DNA of 64,000 bases from a virus, in the IMG/VR virus record IMGVR_UViG_3300018082_000009, positions 1-64,000 of that record; one strand, given 5' to 3'. The first letter of the stretch is position 1. Each line of letters opens with the position of its first letter. Of the stretch, positions 24,302 to 32,548 are shown piece after piece. Both the position numbers and the translations under genes were made by a program. The notes beneath the pieces are model-generated. The model was not told the DNA's origin and did no database searches. It saw only the letters and a program-made list of their open reading frames with translations.

Positions 24302-26137
24302 ATGCCCCGGAACATGCGGCAATTGATTGCAACTGTCCGGGCCATGCTCCGGCCCCCGTATGCCACGGTGCTCAAGTGGAGTGAGAGTCAGCCACGTGGC
24401 CCAAAGGGCTCTCCGACTGGTGGGCAGTGGGTGAAGGGTGGCGGGAATGCGTCGATGTACGGGACACGGATTCTTCCGTCGTCTACGGAAATTGATCGAA
24501 TGCCGCAGGGCACCCCCAAAGTCATCGCTCGTGGGCGACACGCGGGGCGAGTAGGGCGAGAAGAGAGAGAACGCCGGGAAGAGCGTGAAGCAGCGGAAGC
24601 GAAGGCCAGTGGCGGGGTGGCTGGGTATGCCACCATCATGAATGCTCCCATGGGCACGGGATTCAAGAATCGCCCCCGAGCAGCGGGATTTGATCCCGCA
24701 AAAGTTGCACCACCACCCAAAGATCCTGTCAATAAAGAGGTATTGCATGCTCTCACCAATGCTGAGGTGAGTCGAGTAGTCAAGGGCCTCAATGACGGTG
24801 TGAACGTCTCCGTCAAGGTGGAGATGGACGACCCGAACCACACCAAGGCCGTGTACAAGCCAGAGGCCGGGGAGCAATGGGGTTCAGGCTTTGCCAACGG
24901 GCAAATCGAAGACTGCATTACCAACAAGGATTTCTCTCTCGCAGAGCGGGAGGCCATGGCTTCTGAGGTGGACCGAGCCCTTGGTCTAAAGTTGGTGCCC
25001 ACGACGGTCCTCCGCACGTCTCTCGATGTTGAAGGTATGGATACCTCCAGTGAGAACGAGGTGGTCTGGGACACCTATGAACTGCGGGGGATGTACGACG
25101 AGTACAAGGAGAAGGCCCAAGAAGACGCCATGGATGCGGTCGGCGGCGAGATGGCTGACCTGTATCAGGAGGCCCAAGGCGAGCACGTCAAGGACATCGA
25201 GAACCGCGCCCAAGAGATGATGGACATCTGGAATGAGGAGGTCAAGGACTTCCCCGACGAAGGCCCCTACGGAGCCGTGGAGGAGCTACAGAGGCACCCC
25301 AAGCTCCCTATGGGGTCAGCCCAGTCCTTCAGGCGACAGGAGCCACAGGAGAAGGCCCTGAACCCGCTGGAGGTGTTGGACGAGGCAGGCGTGGATGTCA
25401 GTGCAGGGATGAGCAACCACGAGAAGGACCGGGTCCGTGCCATCCTCCGCCAGCGGCTGGAGGAGGGGTATCAGGAACTAGCCGATGTGAGTCGGCAGGA
25501 AGCCCGTGACCACCTCGACTACGACCAGTGGATGGAAGAACATCAGGATACTGAAGGCCGGTTGTACGAGAGCAAGATCAAGACCTTTACCCGGTGGGCC
25601 GAGGATAACGGCTACAACCGGGGCGAGGGTGATTCTGATCGGGGAGACAGGAATTCCGAGGCCCCCCATCCCAATGGGGGTTCCCTCCAGCACTTCATCT
25701 CTGGGCTGGACGGGTATGGAAGCCCGTCCACGGATGACATCACCAAGCTGGCGGTGCTGGACTACGTTATCGGGACCATGGACCGCCACGGCGGCAACCT
25801 GATGTACCACGGGGATAGCCCAGTGGCCATTGACAACGGCTACAGCATGCCCGCCCCCAACGATCCGGATGAGCCCGACGACTTCACCTATCGGTCCCGT
25901 GCCGTCAGGGATTGGAGGGACGGAGGACGAGGGGTGGACGGTGTGTCTGAGGACCAGCGTGCGCCCATCCTGCAGGCCCTAGAAGCCACGGACTGGAAGG
26001 CACTGGCAGACCGCCATCCCAACATGTCTCAGGGGGAGCGAGACGCCTTCTTGGGGCGTGTGGAGCGTATGCGGGACGCTCTCCAGACGGATTTGGGCCT
26101 GTATCGGCTGTGGAAACAGCAGGATTTAATGGGTTAA
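24302..26137 (+). CDS. PI3/4-kinase-like effector with N-terminal module
   Basis: A 611-residue protein starting directly after the previous stop. The module LKWSESQPRGPKGSPTGGQW begins near residue 24. A kinase domain follows: AVYKP with K186 as the likely ATP lysine, a helix with E in MASEVDRALGLKLVPTT, the catalytic loop TMDRHGGNLM with D494 and N499, and AIDNGYS with D511 as the metal-binding DFG equivalent. This set is typical of the PI3/4-kinase-like fold, whose bacterial and phage members may phosphorylate proteins or lipids. The inserted region 250-460 is acidic and helical. The substrate is unknown. The palindrome variant at 24318 lies within the first ten codons. Confidence 0.75.
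   Translation: MPRNMRQLIATVRAMLRPPYATVLKWSESQPRGPKGSPTGGQWVKGGGNASMYGTRILPSSTEIDRMPQGTPKVIARGRHAGRVGREERERREEREAAEAKASGGVAGYATIMNAPMGTGFKNRPRAAGFDPAKVAPPPKDPVNKEVLHALTNAEVSRVVKGLNDGVNVSVKVEMDDPNHTKAVYKPEAGEQWGSGFANGQIEDCITNKDFSLAEREAMASEVDRALGLKLVPTTVLRTSLDVEGMDTSSENEVVWDTYELRGMYDEYKEKAQEDAMDAVGGEMADLYQEAQGEHVKDIENRAQEMMDIWNEEVKDFPDEGPYGAVEELQRHPKLPMGSAQSFRRQEPQEKALNPLEVLDEAGVDVSAGMSNHEKDRVRAILRQRLEEGYQELADVSRQEARDHLDYDQWMEEHQDTEGRLYESKIKTFTRWAEDNGYNRGEGDSDRGDRNSEAPHPNGGSLQHFISGLDGYGSPSTDDITKLAVLDYVIGTMDRHGGNLMYHGDSPVAIDNGYSMPAPNDPDEPDDFTYRSRAVRDWRDGGRGVDGVSEDQRAPILQALEATDWKALADRHPNMSQGERDAFLGRVERMRDALQTDLGLYRLWKQQDLMG
24318..24331. repeat. Palindrome variant GGCAATTGATTGCA
   Basis: One mismatch to the consensus. 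It codes for RQLIA at the start of the kinase-like protein, about 40 bases before its peptide module. Confidence 0.65.
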
Positions 26138-26140
26138 CCG

Positions 26141-26149
26141 TGCTATAAT
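26141..26149 (+). promoter_or_regulatory. Extended -10 promoter
   Basis: TGCTATAAT is a consensus extended -10 element in the 30-base gap after the kinase gene. No good -35 box is present 17 bases upstream. GAGGA follows before the ATG at 26168. It would drive the small gene and the downstream ADP-ribosyltransferase. Confidence 0.7.
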
Positions 26150-26167
26150 AGGGCATGTGAGGAAATC

Positions 26168-26389
26168 ATGCATGTCAATTTGAACGATTATACGGAATTT
26201 GGCAAGGTCAAGCTGATGGCGACGATTCGGGTGTCGAAGGGTCAGCTTCAGGTGGAAGGCAAAATTCCACCGGGTATTCGTGGGGAATTGGAAGACCAGC
26301 ACCAGCGGGTGACCGAGGATGAAGCGTTCCTCCGGTCCCTGCCCAAGGTCTTCTCCGGCACCTACGTCCGAGCGCAGTTCGTGGCCTGA
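26168..26389 (+). CDS. Small hypothetical protein
   Basis: A 73-residue protein; ATG 26168 follows GAGGAAATC. It reads as two beta strands (VKLMATIRVSKGQLQVEGK) and a helix, ending VFSGTYVRAQFVA. No family was recognised. It is the first gene behind the extended -10 promoter, and its stop overlaps the ATG of the ADP-ribosyltransferase gene. Confidence 0.7.
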   Translation: MHVNLNDYTEFGKVKLMATIRVSKGQLQVEGKIPPGIRGELEDQHQRVTEDEAFLRSLPKVFSGTYVRAQFVA

Positions 26390-27294
26390 TGCTCAGGATC
26401 CTGACGGAGCCCGTGCAATTAATTGCACCCTCGCTGGTGGGGGTGCTGAAGTACGCCCCTACGCAGACCCGAGCCCCCAAAGGCACGTCAACCGGAGGGC
26501 AGTTTACAGGTGATCCCACGCATGCCCGAACTGCTGATGTCACGCAGATGCAGTCGGCGTTTACTGGGGAAGCTGAGCGTATGGCCCCCGGTATCACGCC
26601 CCGAACTCCGGGACAACGTGCCACCGTGAAAGAACAGATCCAGCGGGAGTTGACGACGCGATTGTACGCACACTCGGCGTTTACAGGCATGTCACTGGAA
26701 GACGTGTCTGCTTGGGTTAAGGGTAAAATTGATTTGTGGGCGGAGACATCAGGTGATAGTGACGTGGATGCCGGGGTCATGCAGTTGGCGGTCCAAGCGG
26801 AGTTTGGACTGCACGGTGCCGCCACGGACCACATTACGAGTGCCATCAAACAAATGCACGGGGTGGGGATCAAGCTGCCGGAGAGAGAAGGCGCACGGCT
26901 CCGAGCCTTTGCACGCGCTGAGTATGAGCGCACGCAGGAGTGGTTCAAGTCTCAAGGCATTATGCACGTCACCGCGTTTCGGGGGATGGACGATCCTGAT
27001 GATGCACTGGGCTACGGTTACGAAGACATCACGATGCAACCGGCGTCGTCATGGACCACAAATTTAGAGATTGCGTTTGCGTTCACGGCGGAGAAGGAGC
27101 GGCCCAAAATTCTCTCGGCGCGAGTTCCGGTATCTCAGGTGTTGAGTACGTGTGTGACCGGGCGTGGGTGTTTGATTGAGCATGAAATAATCCTGATGGG
27201 CAAGCCGCAACGCGCCCGTGTGTTTGGCGTGAGCGGGGATACGTTTTATGTGGATGGTCCTGAAGTCCAAAAGATTCGACGGACATTGGAATGA
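26389..27294 (+). CDS. ADP-ribosyltransferase effector
   Basis: A 301-residue protein, ATG 26389 overlapping the previous stop. The module VLKYAPTQTRAPKGTSTGGQF starts at residue 19, preceded by EPVQLIAP encoded by the palindrome. The catalytic domain shows R198 in TAFRGM, the SS-T element in PASSWTTN, and E264/E266 in LIEHEIILMG, the R-S-E triad. The helices before R198 match those of the C-terminal domain of the 1146-residue protein. It therefore looks like a compact single-domain relative, and the target may be related. The start, palindrome and module have the same spacing as in the gene at 44. Confidence 0.8.
   Translation: MLRILTEPVQLIAPSLVGVLKYAPTQTRAPKGTSTGGQFTGDPTHARTADVTQMQSAFTGEAERMAPGITPRTPGQRATVKEQIQRELTTRLYAHSAFTGMSLEDVSAWVKGKIDLWAETSGDSDVDAGVMQLAVQAEFGLHGAATDHITSAIKQMHGVGIKLPEREGARLRAFARAEYERTQEWFKSQGIMHVTAFRGMDDPDDALGYGYEDITMQPASSWTTNLEIAFAFTAEKERPKILSARVPVSQVLSTCVTGRGCLIEHEIILMGKPQRARVFGVSGDTFYVDGPEVQKIRRTLE
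26414..26427. repeat. Palindrome TGCAATTAATTGCA
   Basis: Exact copy, extended to a perfect 16-base palindrome at 26413-26428. It ends 15 bases before the module, the same spacing as at 159. Confidence 0.85.
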
Positions 27295-27989
27295 ACATCG
27301 ACGCTATCCTCACGAACGCCGATTGGCCGAAGCGGACTCCAGACAAGTTTGCGGATCTGGTCCAAAAGTACGATCCCAATCAGCCCCGTGGACCGAAGGG
27401 CTCACCAGAGGGCGGGCGGTTCACCAAGGCTCAGATGGCGTTTCTGGAGCAACATGGGGTGCAACGCCGAGGCACACCCGCCGCTGAGATGCAACGGGAG
27501 CCCTTGCCGAAGACACTGGCAGAGGCCGAGGATCGCATTCGGAATGAACCCAACGAACATGCGTTTCTGATCCGAGATGGGAAACCCGTCAAGGTCACAG
27601 GTGATGACGATTCGCACCACATTCGGATGGGGGGCATGACGGAGGCGGATCTGAAGGATGTCGTGTTCACGCATAACCATCCGTCTGGGTTTGGGCTGAG
27701 TAACAAGGACGGGATTTCAGCCGCTCGTTTCAATATGCTGGAGATGCGGGCGGTGACAAATCTCGGTACTCATATCATTCGACGGACAGGGACGGAGTGG
27801 CCCCCGAATTTTGCGGAGGAGTTGAAGGAACTAGACGGCATGCTTCGTGGCATGTTGGGCATGCAGATCCATGATCAGGAAATTACCGCTGACGAAGCGA
27901 ATGCGCTGCATCATTTTCTCATTTACGAGCGATTGCAGAAGAAACTAGGCGGCTTCGTGTTCACTCATGAGTCCAAGGGTCATGGCTAA
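27291..27989 (+). CDS. JAMM-like protein with N-terminal module
   Basis: A 232-residue protein whose ATG overlaps the ART stop. The module QKYDPNQPRGPKGSPEGGRF begins near residue 25. Then FTHNHPSGFGLSNKD gives H128, H130, S137 and D140, close to the JAMM/RadC H-x-H-x7-S-x2-D site but one residue shorter between His and Ser. An upstream Glu in NEHAFLIRDGKPVKV may complete the site. The family includes zinc isopeptidases and RadC-like proteins. It resembles the second half of the protein at 44. The shortened spacing could mean a variant site or loss of activity. Confidence 0.65.
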   Translation: MNIDAILTNADWPKRTPDKFADLVQKYDPNQPRGPKGSPEGGRFTKAQMAFLEQHGVQRRGTPAAEMQREPLPKTLAEAEDRIRNEPNEHAFLIRDGKPVKVTGDDDSHHIRMGGMTEADLKDVVFTHNHPSGFGLSNKDGISAARFNMLEMRAVTNLGTHIIRRTGTEWPPNFAEELKELDGMLRGMLGMQIHDQEITADEANALHHFLIYERLQKKLGGFVFTHESKGHG

Positions 27990-28074
27990 GGGGCTGTGGC
28001 TTCTGACCCTCCCATTCTTCTTAGGCTGTGCTTTGTTCGTGACCGTGCGGGAACTGGTGAGACATGACTCCTGA
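27982..28074 (+). CDS. Possible 30-residue membrane or lipoprotein peptide
   Basis: A 30-codon frame from ATG 27982 to TGA 28074 bridges the JAMM-like gene and the polyprotein gene, overlapping both. It codes for a charged start and then a hydrophobic stretch LWLLTLPFFLGCALFVTV. LGC looks like a lipobox, though the peptide is very short. It may be a small membrane protein or only a coupling frame. Confidence 0.4.
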   Translation: MAKGLWLLTLPFFLGCALFVTVRELVRHDS

Positions 28075-31000
28075 AGAACTGCTGATTGACGACCACGAGT
28101 TTGAGACGCCCATCTACGTCTCCGTGCAGGAATTCACACGGAAGTGGGAAGAGGCGAAGCACCGTCGAGACAAGGCAGGCCGGTTCGCAGATACCGCCTC
28201 CGTCACGGTCGGGGACCGCCAGATTGCCGTGGTCAAACCCCGTCGAGCCGCCAAGGCTGGGGATGTGATGGTGCCGCTGGACGTGGTCCGGTTCGATGAG
28301 GAATTCCAGCGGGAGGAAGGGTTCTATCTTGGAGTCGGAGGCCATGGAGGCATCGGCAACCGCTACGAACGCTTCGGGCAGTTCATCGGACAAGCAAACT
28401 CCATTGAAGCCGCCGAGGTTACGGTCCAAGAGAATGGCCGGGTAGGGTTCACCAACGGACGCCACCGGTATGCATGGCTTAGGGACCAAGGGCTCACCTC
28501 CATCCCCGTGGCGATGACCCCGGAGTCAGCCAAGCACGCCAAGCGGTATGGGCTCCTCGCTCCAGTGAAGAAGGCGTGGGATGAGAGCCAGCATCCACGG
28601 GATGCCGAAGGGCAGTTTACCGCACAAGGTTTGGTGGCGTTGTTCGCAGAAGGCAAGAGCCCCACAGGCGCACAGATTCTTGTATCAGCAGAAGACTGGG
28701 GTTACGGGTCTACTAAGTTCATTCTCCCCAGCGGGAAACGACTCGCTCACATGCAGGATACCCACGCTGCCGCCGCGCATGCGTTGGGGGTGGATCTGGA
28801 TGATGTGATGCGGGCGGGGATCCTGCGGTATACCCCCGGCTCTGGCGCAGAGATTGGTGCGCCGATGACGAAGGCGCAAGCGCAGCATCTGGTGGATTCC
28901 ACCATCGAGTCTGGAGGTAATCACCCGTTGTTTGTGGACGTGTTCCATGGAAGGGAACGCTTCGCCAAGGTCTTTGACCCTGATCGGACGAATGCGAATA
29001 CTGTCCGGAACTGGGTGAATTCGCACTTCAAAGTGCAGAAGGGCGAGCATGCCTTCGGCAATACCCAGATCCAGATCGCCCCTACCAGTTCAGCCGCCAT
29101 GAGTCTGAACATGGCCCGAGACGCCATCAGCGATGATGACGTGATGGCCAGCGGCAAGGACGTGGATCCCAACCACTTGACCGTCCGCTTCGGCCTCCTT
29201 AACGAGGACTTGAACAAGCTTCGCACCTTCATCACCGAACAGACGCCGTTCACTGCATATGTGGAAGGCGTGGAGTTGTTCCCGGTCAGCGATCACAGCG
29301 ATGGAGCCGTGCCGGTGGTGGCGGTCATCGAGAGCCCGGAACTACGGGACATCGAGGCGGAGATTGGGAACTACGCGGACTTCAAGGAGAAGTCGTTCCC
29401 GGTTTACAAACCCCACTGCACACTGGCGTACTGTAAACCGGAGGCCGCACCCAAGTACAAGGACTTGGCTGTGGGAGGCTCTTTTACGGTCCAGAGCATC
29501 ACCATCAGCCACCAATCTGGGGTGTTGGAGACGATTCCCTTTGGCATGGTGGCCAAGCGGGAGTGGACAGAGGCCCAACACCGTCGTCAGCCCAAAGGCT
29601 CTGCCCACGGTGGGGAGTTCGTGGCAGGGCCGAAGGACGCACTGGAGTCCATGCTCCATGGGGAGAAGGTCGGCATCGCACGGGGAGACGTGCGTAAGCT
29701 CTTGGAGAAGGTGCTGGAACAGAAAGAGGATCCCAACCTCACCCACCTTCAAGTCGAGGGGATGACCATTTTCGGTGGGGAGGGGTTGGGTATCAAGCGG
29801 GAGGACATGCCGCAGGTTCCCAAGGTGCATCGTCGTCAATTTCTGCAGGAAATGGAGGCCAATGGTGTCAAGATTCTGGAGGAGACAGTTGATCCTCTGA
29901 CACTCAAGCCTACGCAGAAGGAGATTGGTGCCCGGAACGTGGCGGAGAAGCTGGAGCGGTATGAGAAGGGGGGTAAGGTGTTTCCTCCTCTGCTCGTCTC
30001 CAGTGAGGGACGCATCCTCGACGGGCATCATCACTGGGGCATGATGGCGGCATTCGCCGTGGACGTGCCAGAGGCCAGAGTCCCCATCTACCGGCTGATG
30101 GTCAGCACCAAGAAGGCGCTGGCCCTGATGCATGCCTACAACAAGAAGCATGGTATCGAACGGAAGGCACTGGGACAGAAGAAGGATCCGGTATCGGGAA
30201 GGTATGTCACCCCGTTCGTGGACTTCAGCCAGCATGGCAGTCAGCAGTTGCAATTGATTGCCAGCCTGAACAGCAGTCGTCTGGCGACATGGGGCTTCAC
30301 GGCGGAGGCCGAGGTGCTGGGCATGGCCCGGTACAAGCTCACAGCGGTGTTGGATGGGCGCACCAGTCAGTTCTGCCGGTTCATCGACGGGAAGATTTTC
30401 AATGTCCCAGAGGCCCGCAGGAAGGTCATTGAGGTGCTGGAGGTGCAGAACCCGGAAGACCTTCGGGTGGTGCAACCATGGCCCAAACAGACCCGAGCCG
30501 CCATGGCCGCGTATGCGGAGATGTCATCAGCCGAATTGACCGAGCGTGGTCTGCATATTCCCCCCTACCACCCCTACTGCCGCACTATCTGCCGAGCCAT
30601 TGCTTCCAGTGCGGGGAAGGTGCTGAGCACGGTGCCCACCATCCCCGCAGAGGTGGAAGCCTTTCAGCAAGTCACCGCAGCGGACCTGAAGGAGATGGGT
30701 GTCGAGGCCACCCCCGAACAGGTAGCCCAGTGGAACGAGCACGTGGGCATGACCCCCGTGGAATTGCTCTCCAAGCTCTCACAACTCCCTCCGCAGGAGG
30801 TGATGACCAAGGGGCAGGGAGTCGGGACCAGACCTGTCACCTTCGACGCAGATGGAGACATTGGGTTCAAGGTCAACGGAGAGACACCGTCTGGAGTGGA
30901 GTTCAAGCTGAACGCCATACTGGAGCCCTTCACCGGCACGTATTACCTGACACAGGCGGAGTTACTGGCAGGCAATCCCAAGGCGGAATTGCAGTTCCTG

Positions 31001-31393
31001 AAGACGCTTTTCATGAACTTCATAGAGATGGGGATGAAGTCCTCTGCCACGTCTCTCGCCATCGGAGTGGCAGGCAATGCACCCTATTATGCTCAATTGG
31101 GTTTCCTCCCAGACGAATTGGAGTGGGACTCCCTCCGGCTCTATGCCCAAGGGCAGTTGGAGAGTGAGGTGCTGCAGCCGGTGTTGGCGTCATTGACGGC
31201 CGAGGACCGACTGCTCGTGGAGCATCTGCTCCAAGACCATTCACCATGGGCGATGTCAGCCCTCGTGGAACTGCCCTTCACCTATGAAGGGAGGACCATT
31301 GGGGAGTGGTTATTTGCAGAGGCATCTGGCACGTGGGCGCTGGATCTGACGGATGATTTGCTGGTGGCACAAGCCAGAGGACATCTCGCATGA
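28064..31393 (+). CDS. MuF-type minor head polyprotein with ParB-like, 2H phosphoesterase and acetyltransferase-like parts
   Basis: An 1109-residue protein with three modules: RKWEEAKHRRDKAGRF (residue 26), KAWDESQHPRDAEGQF (170) and KREWTEAQHRRQPKGSAHGG (498). A ParB-like motif NGRHR is at 131-135. A 2H phosphoesterase part has two HxT motifs, H371-T373 (NHLTVRFG) and H451-T453 (KPHCTLAYC). A second ParB-like part has DGHHHW at 653. Then comes a MuF head-morphogenesis domain: LDGRTSQFCRFIDG near 763 and PPYHPYCRTICR near 835. The end (LAIGVAGNAPYYAQLGF) resembles the last half of a GNAT acetyltransferase. MuF proteins sit at the portal and may enter the cell with DNA, which supports a virion-delivery role for the module family. 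Confidence 0.8.
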   Translation: MTPEELLIDDHEFETPIYVSVQEFTRKWEEAKHRRDKAGRFADTASVTVGDRQIAVVKPRRAAKAGDVMVPLDVVRFDEEFQREEGFYLGVGGHGGIGNRYERFGQFIGQANSIEAAEVTVQENGRVGFTNGRHRYAWLRDQGLTSIPVAMTPESAKHAKRYGLLAPVKKAWDESQHPRDAEGQFTAQGLVALFAEGKSPTGAQILVSAEDWGYGSTKFILPSGKRLAHMQDTHAAAAHALGVDLDDVMRAGILRYTPGSGAEIGAPMTKAQAQHLVDSTIESGGNHPLFVDVFHGRERFAKVFDPDRTNANTVRNWVNSHFKVQKGEHAFGNTQIQIAPTSSAAMSLNMARDAISDDDVMASGKDVDPNHLTVRFGLLNEDLNKLRTFITEQTPFTAYVEGVELFPVSDHSDGAVPVVAVIESPELRDIEAEIGNYADFKEKSFPVYKPHCTLAYCKPEAAPKYKDLAVGGSFTVQSITISHQSGVLETIPFGMVAKREWTEAQHRRQPKGSAHGGEFVAGPKDALESMLHGEKVGIARGDVRKLLEKVLEQKEDPNLTHLQVEGMTIFGGEGLGIKREDMPQVPKVHRRQFLQEMEANGVKILEETVDPLTLKPTQKEIGARNVAEKLERYEKGGKVFPPLLVSSEGRILDGHHHWGMMAAFAVDVPEARVPIYRLMVSTKKALALMHAYNKKHGIERKALGQKKDPVSGRYVTPFVDFSQHGSQQLQLIASLNSSRLATWGFTAEAEVLGMARYKLTAVLDGRTSQFCRFIDGKIFNVPEARRKVIEVLEVQNPEDLRVVQPWPKQTRAAMAAYAEMSSAELTERGLHIPPYHPYCRTICRAIASSAGKVLSTVPTIPAEVEAFQQVTAADLKEMGVEATPEQVAQWNEHVGMTPVELLSKLSQLPPQEVMTKGQGVGTRPVTFDADGDIGFKVNGETPSGVEFKLNAILEPFTGTYYLTQAELLAGNPKAELQFLKTLFMNFIEMGMKSSATSLAIGVAGNAPYYAQLGFLPDELEWDSLRLYAQGQLESEVLQPVLASLTAEDRLLVEHLLQDHSPWAMSALVELPFTYEGRTIGEWLFAEASGTWALDLTDDLLVAQARGHLA
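30249..30262. repeat. Palindrome variant TGCAATTGATTGCC
   Basis: One mismatch. It codes for LQLIA directly before the MuF domain of the polyprotein. Confidence 0.65.
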
Positions 31394-31566
31394 AGACCCT
31401 CAAACCCCTGACCGTGAAGAACATGGATGAGCCGGTGGCGGCGGTCATCACTGCCTCGACCGCTCCGAAGGCCAAAGTTACACAACGGGCGTATCAGCAA
31501 CTGGTGACTCGTCAAAATGTGACCCCTGAGCGAGCCAAGCAGTTGTTAGGCTGGGGTGAAAAATAG
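31390..31566 (+). CDS. Small hypothetical protein
   Basis: A 58-residue basic protein whose ATG overlaps the polyprotein stop. It reads TVKNMDEPVAAVITASTAPK and then a helix TPERAKQLLGWGEK. No family was recognised; it ends the operon before a new promoter. Confidence 0.6.
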   Translation: MKTLKPLTVKNMDEPVAAVITASTAPKAKVTQRAYQQLVTRQNVTPERAKQLLGWGEK

Positions 31567-31596
31567 TTGTTGCATTGCCCAGACCTCCTGTAAAAT
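31567..31596 (+). promoter_or_regulatory. Probable promoter followed by the palindrome
   Basis: TAAAAT at 31591-31596 is a good -10 box. The -35 could be TTGTTG at 31567-31572 (18-base spacer) or TTGCAT at 31570-31575 (15). The palindrome variant at 31611-31624 would cover the start of the transcript, as an operator would. Confidence 0.5.
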
Positions 31597-31610
31597 AGCC
31601 CCGGCCTTCG

Positions 31611-31624
31611 TGCAATCAGTTGCA
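31611..31624. repeat. Palindrome variant TGCAATCAGTTGCA
   Basis: One mismatch, in the gap between the probable promoter and AGGAGAG, the ribosome binding site of the gene at 31639. Confidence 0.7.
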
Positions 31625-31638
31625 ATATAGGAGAGAGC

Positions 31639-32064
31639 ATGCCTCTGCACCATACGGGTCTGGTGTCTCGCCGGGAACTGGACCATCCGGAGGAGAAACC
31701 TCGTGAGGTGCCTACCTTTGAACACGTCCTGAAATACAATCCTCATCATGGTCCCGATGGACGCTTCACGAGTGGTGGGAGCAAGCGTGGGCACATTCAG
31801 GGACTCAGTAAGCTGCCCGTTCGTGATTGGCCTTCACTTCAAGGCCCGACAGGTGGACGACACATCCCCGGACTGAGTCCCCTCGCTGTTCGTGATTGGC
31901 CCTCACTCCAAGCCAAGGGAGTGCAGCGGGCACTGGATGCTTCTGTGAGTGGACCCGCTACTCCTGAAGCGGCCCATATCCGCCGACAGGCGCACACGTC
32001 GTTCCAGACCAAGAGTGGACAGAAGCACACGCTGAACCCGGCCAAGAGCACCTTCCGGATTTAG
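31639..32064 (+). CDS. Module protein with internal repeat
   Basis: A 141-residue protein; ATG 31639 follows AGGAGAGAGC. The module LKYNPHHGPDGRFTSGGS begins near residue 31. It is followed by a repeated unit, HIQGLSKLPVRDWPSLQ and HIPGLSPLAVRDWPSLQ, and then a basic tail. The opening MPLHHTGLVSRRE is like those of the genes at 32067 and 32761. No enzymatic motif is seen. It may be a structural or adaptor form of the module family. Confidence 0.7.
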   Translation: MPLHHTGLVSRRELDHPEEKPREVPTFEHVLKYNPHHGPDGRFTSGGSKRGHIQGLSKLPVRDWPSLQGPTGGRHIPGLSPLAVRDWPSLQAKGVQRALDASVSGPATPEAAHIRRQAHTSFQTKSGQKHTLNPAKSTFRI

Positions 32065-32066
32065 TC

Positions 32067-32546
32067 ATGCCCCTCACGACGGGATTCACGACCCGTGGGT
32101 TGGCCCTGAAAGGGAAGGGTCATATCCATACGGACAAGTGGCATCGGTGCATCGAGCACGTGGAGGCCAAGGGCGGCGGCTATGAGCCGCATGCCGTCTG
32201 CACCCACGCCATCGGCTACAAGGAATCGATCAATCCGGAGCACCGCACGCCCGGACCCCATGCCTCCGCCAACACACGACGGTTCAAAGAGTCTGCAAAG
32301 AGACGCCGGGAGGCGAAGGAAGCTCAGGATTACGCAGCCATTTTGAAGCTCGATGTGCATCGTGTGTTGAAAGACCATAAGTGCTGGGGACATGAGTGCG
32401 GTGGAAAAAAGCGTCATCCCTCTGATCCCGCCCCGAATGCGGATGCCAGACCAGCACGGGATGCCAGTGCTAAGCCAGCGGCAGATGCGGACGCTAGACC
32501 GTATGACGTAGCCGAGCGGTTGAAGCGGAAGTACTTCAAGAAGTAA
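32067..32546 (+). CDS. Basic Cys/His-containing protein
   Basis: A 159-residue protein starting two bases after the previous stop. Its opening MPLTTGFTTRGLALKG is related to its neighbours, but no module follows. KWHRCIEHVEAKGGG with HAVCTHAIG resembles a short domain common in phage proteins (Cys..V...G....AVCT...G). A Cys/His pair KCWGHECGGKK follows, and the end is a low-complexity Ala/Asp/Arg/Pro repeat (NADARPARDASAKPAADADARP). The role is unknown. Confidence 0.65.
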   Translation: MPLTTGFTTRGLALKGKGHIHTDKWHRCIEHVEAKGGGYEPHAVCTHAIGYKESINPEHRTPGPHASANTRRFKESAKRRREAKEAQDYAAILKLDVHRVLKDHKCWGHECGGKKRHPSDPAPNADARPARDASAKPAADADARPYDVAERLKRKYFKK

Positions 32547-32548
32547 CC

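Noticed and set aside
29342-30475. Minus-strand open frame of 377 codons
   Set aside because: It is antisense to the polyprotein gene and has no start signal.
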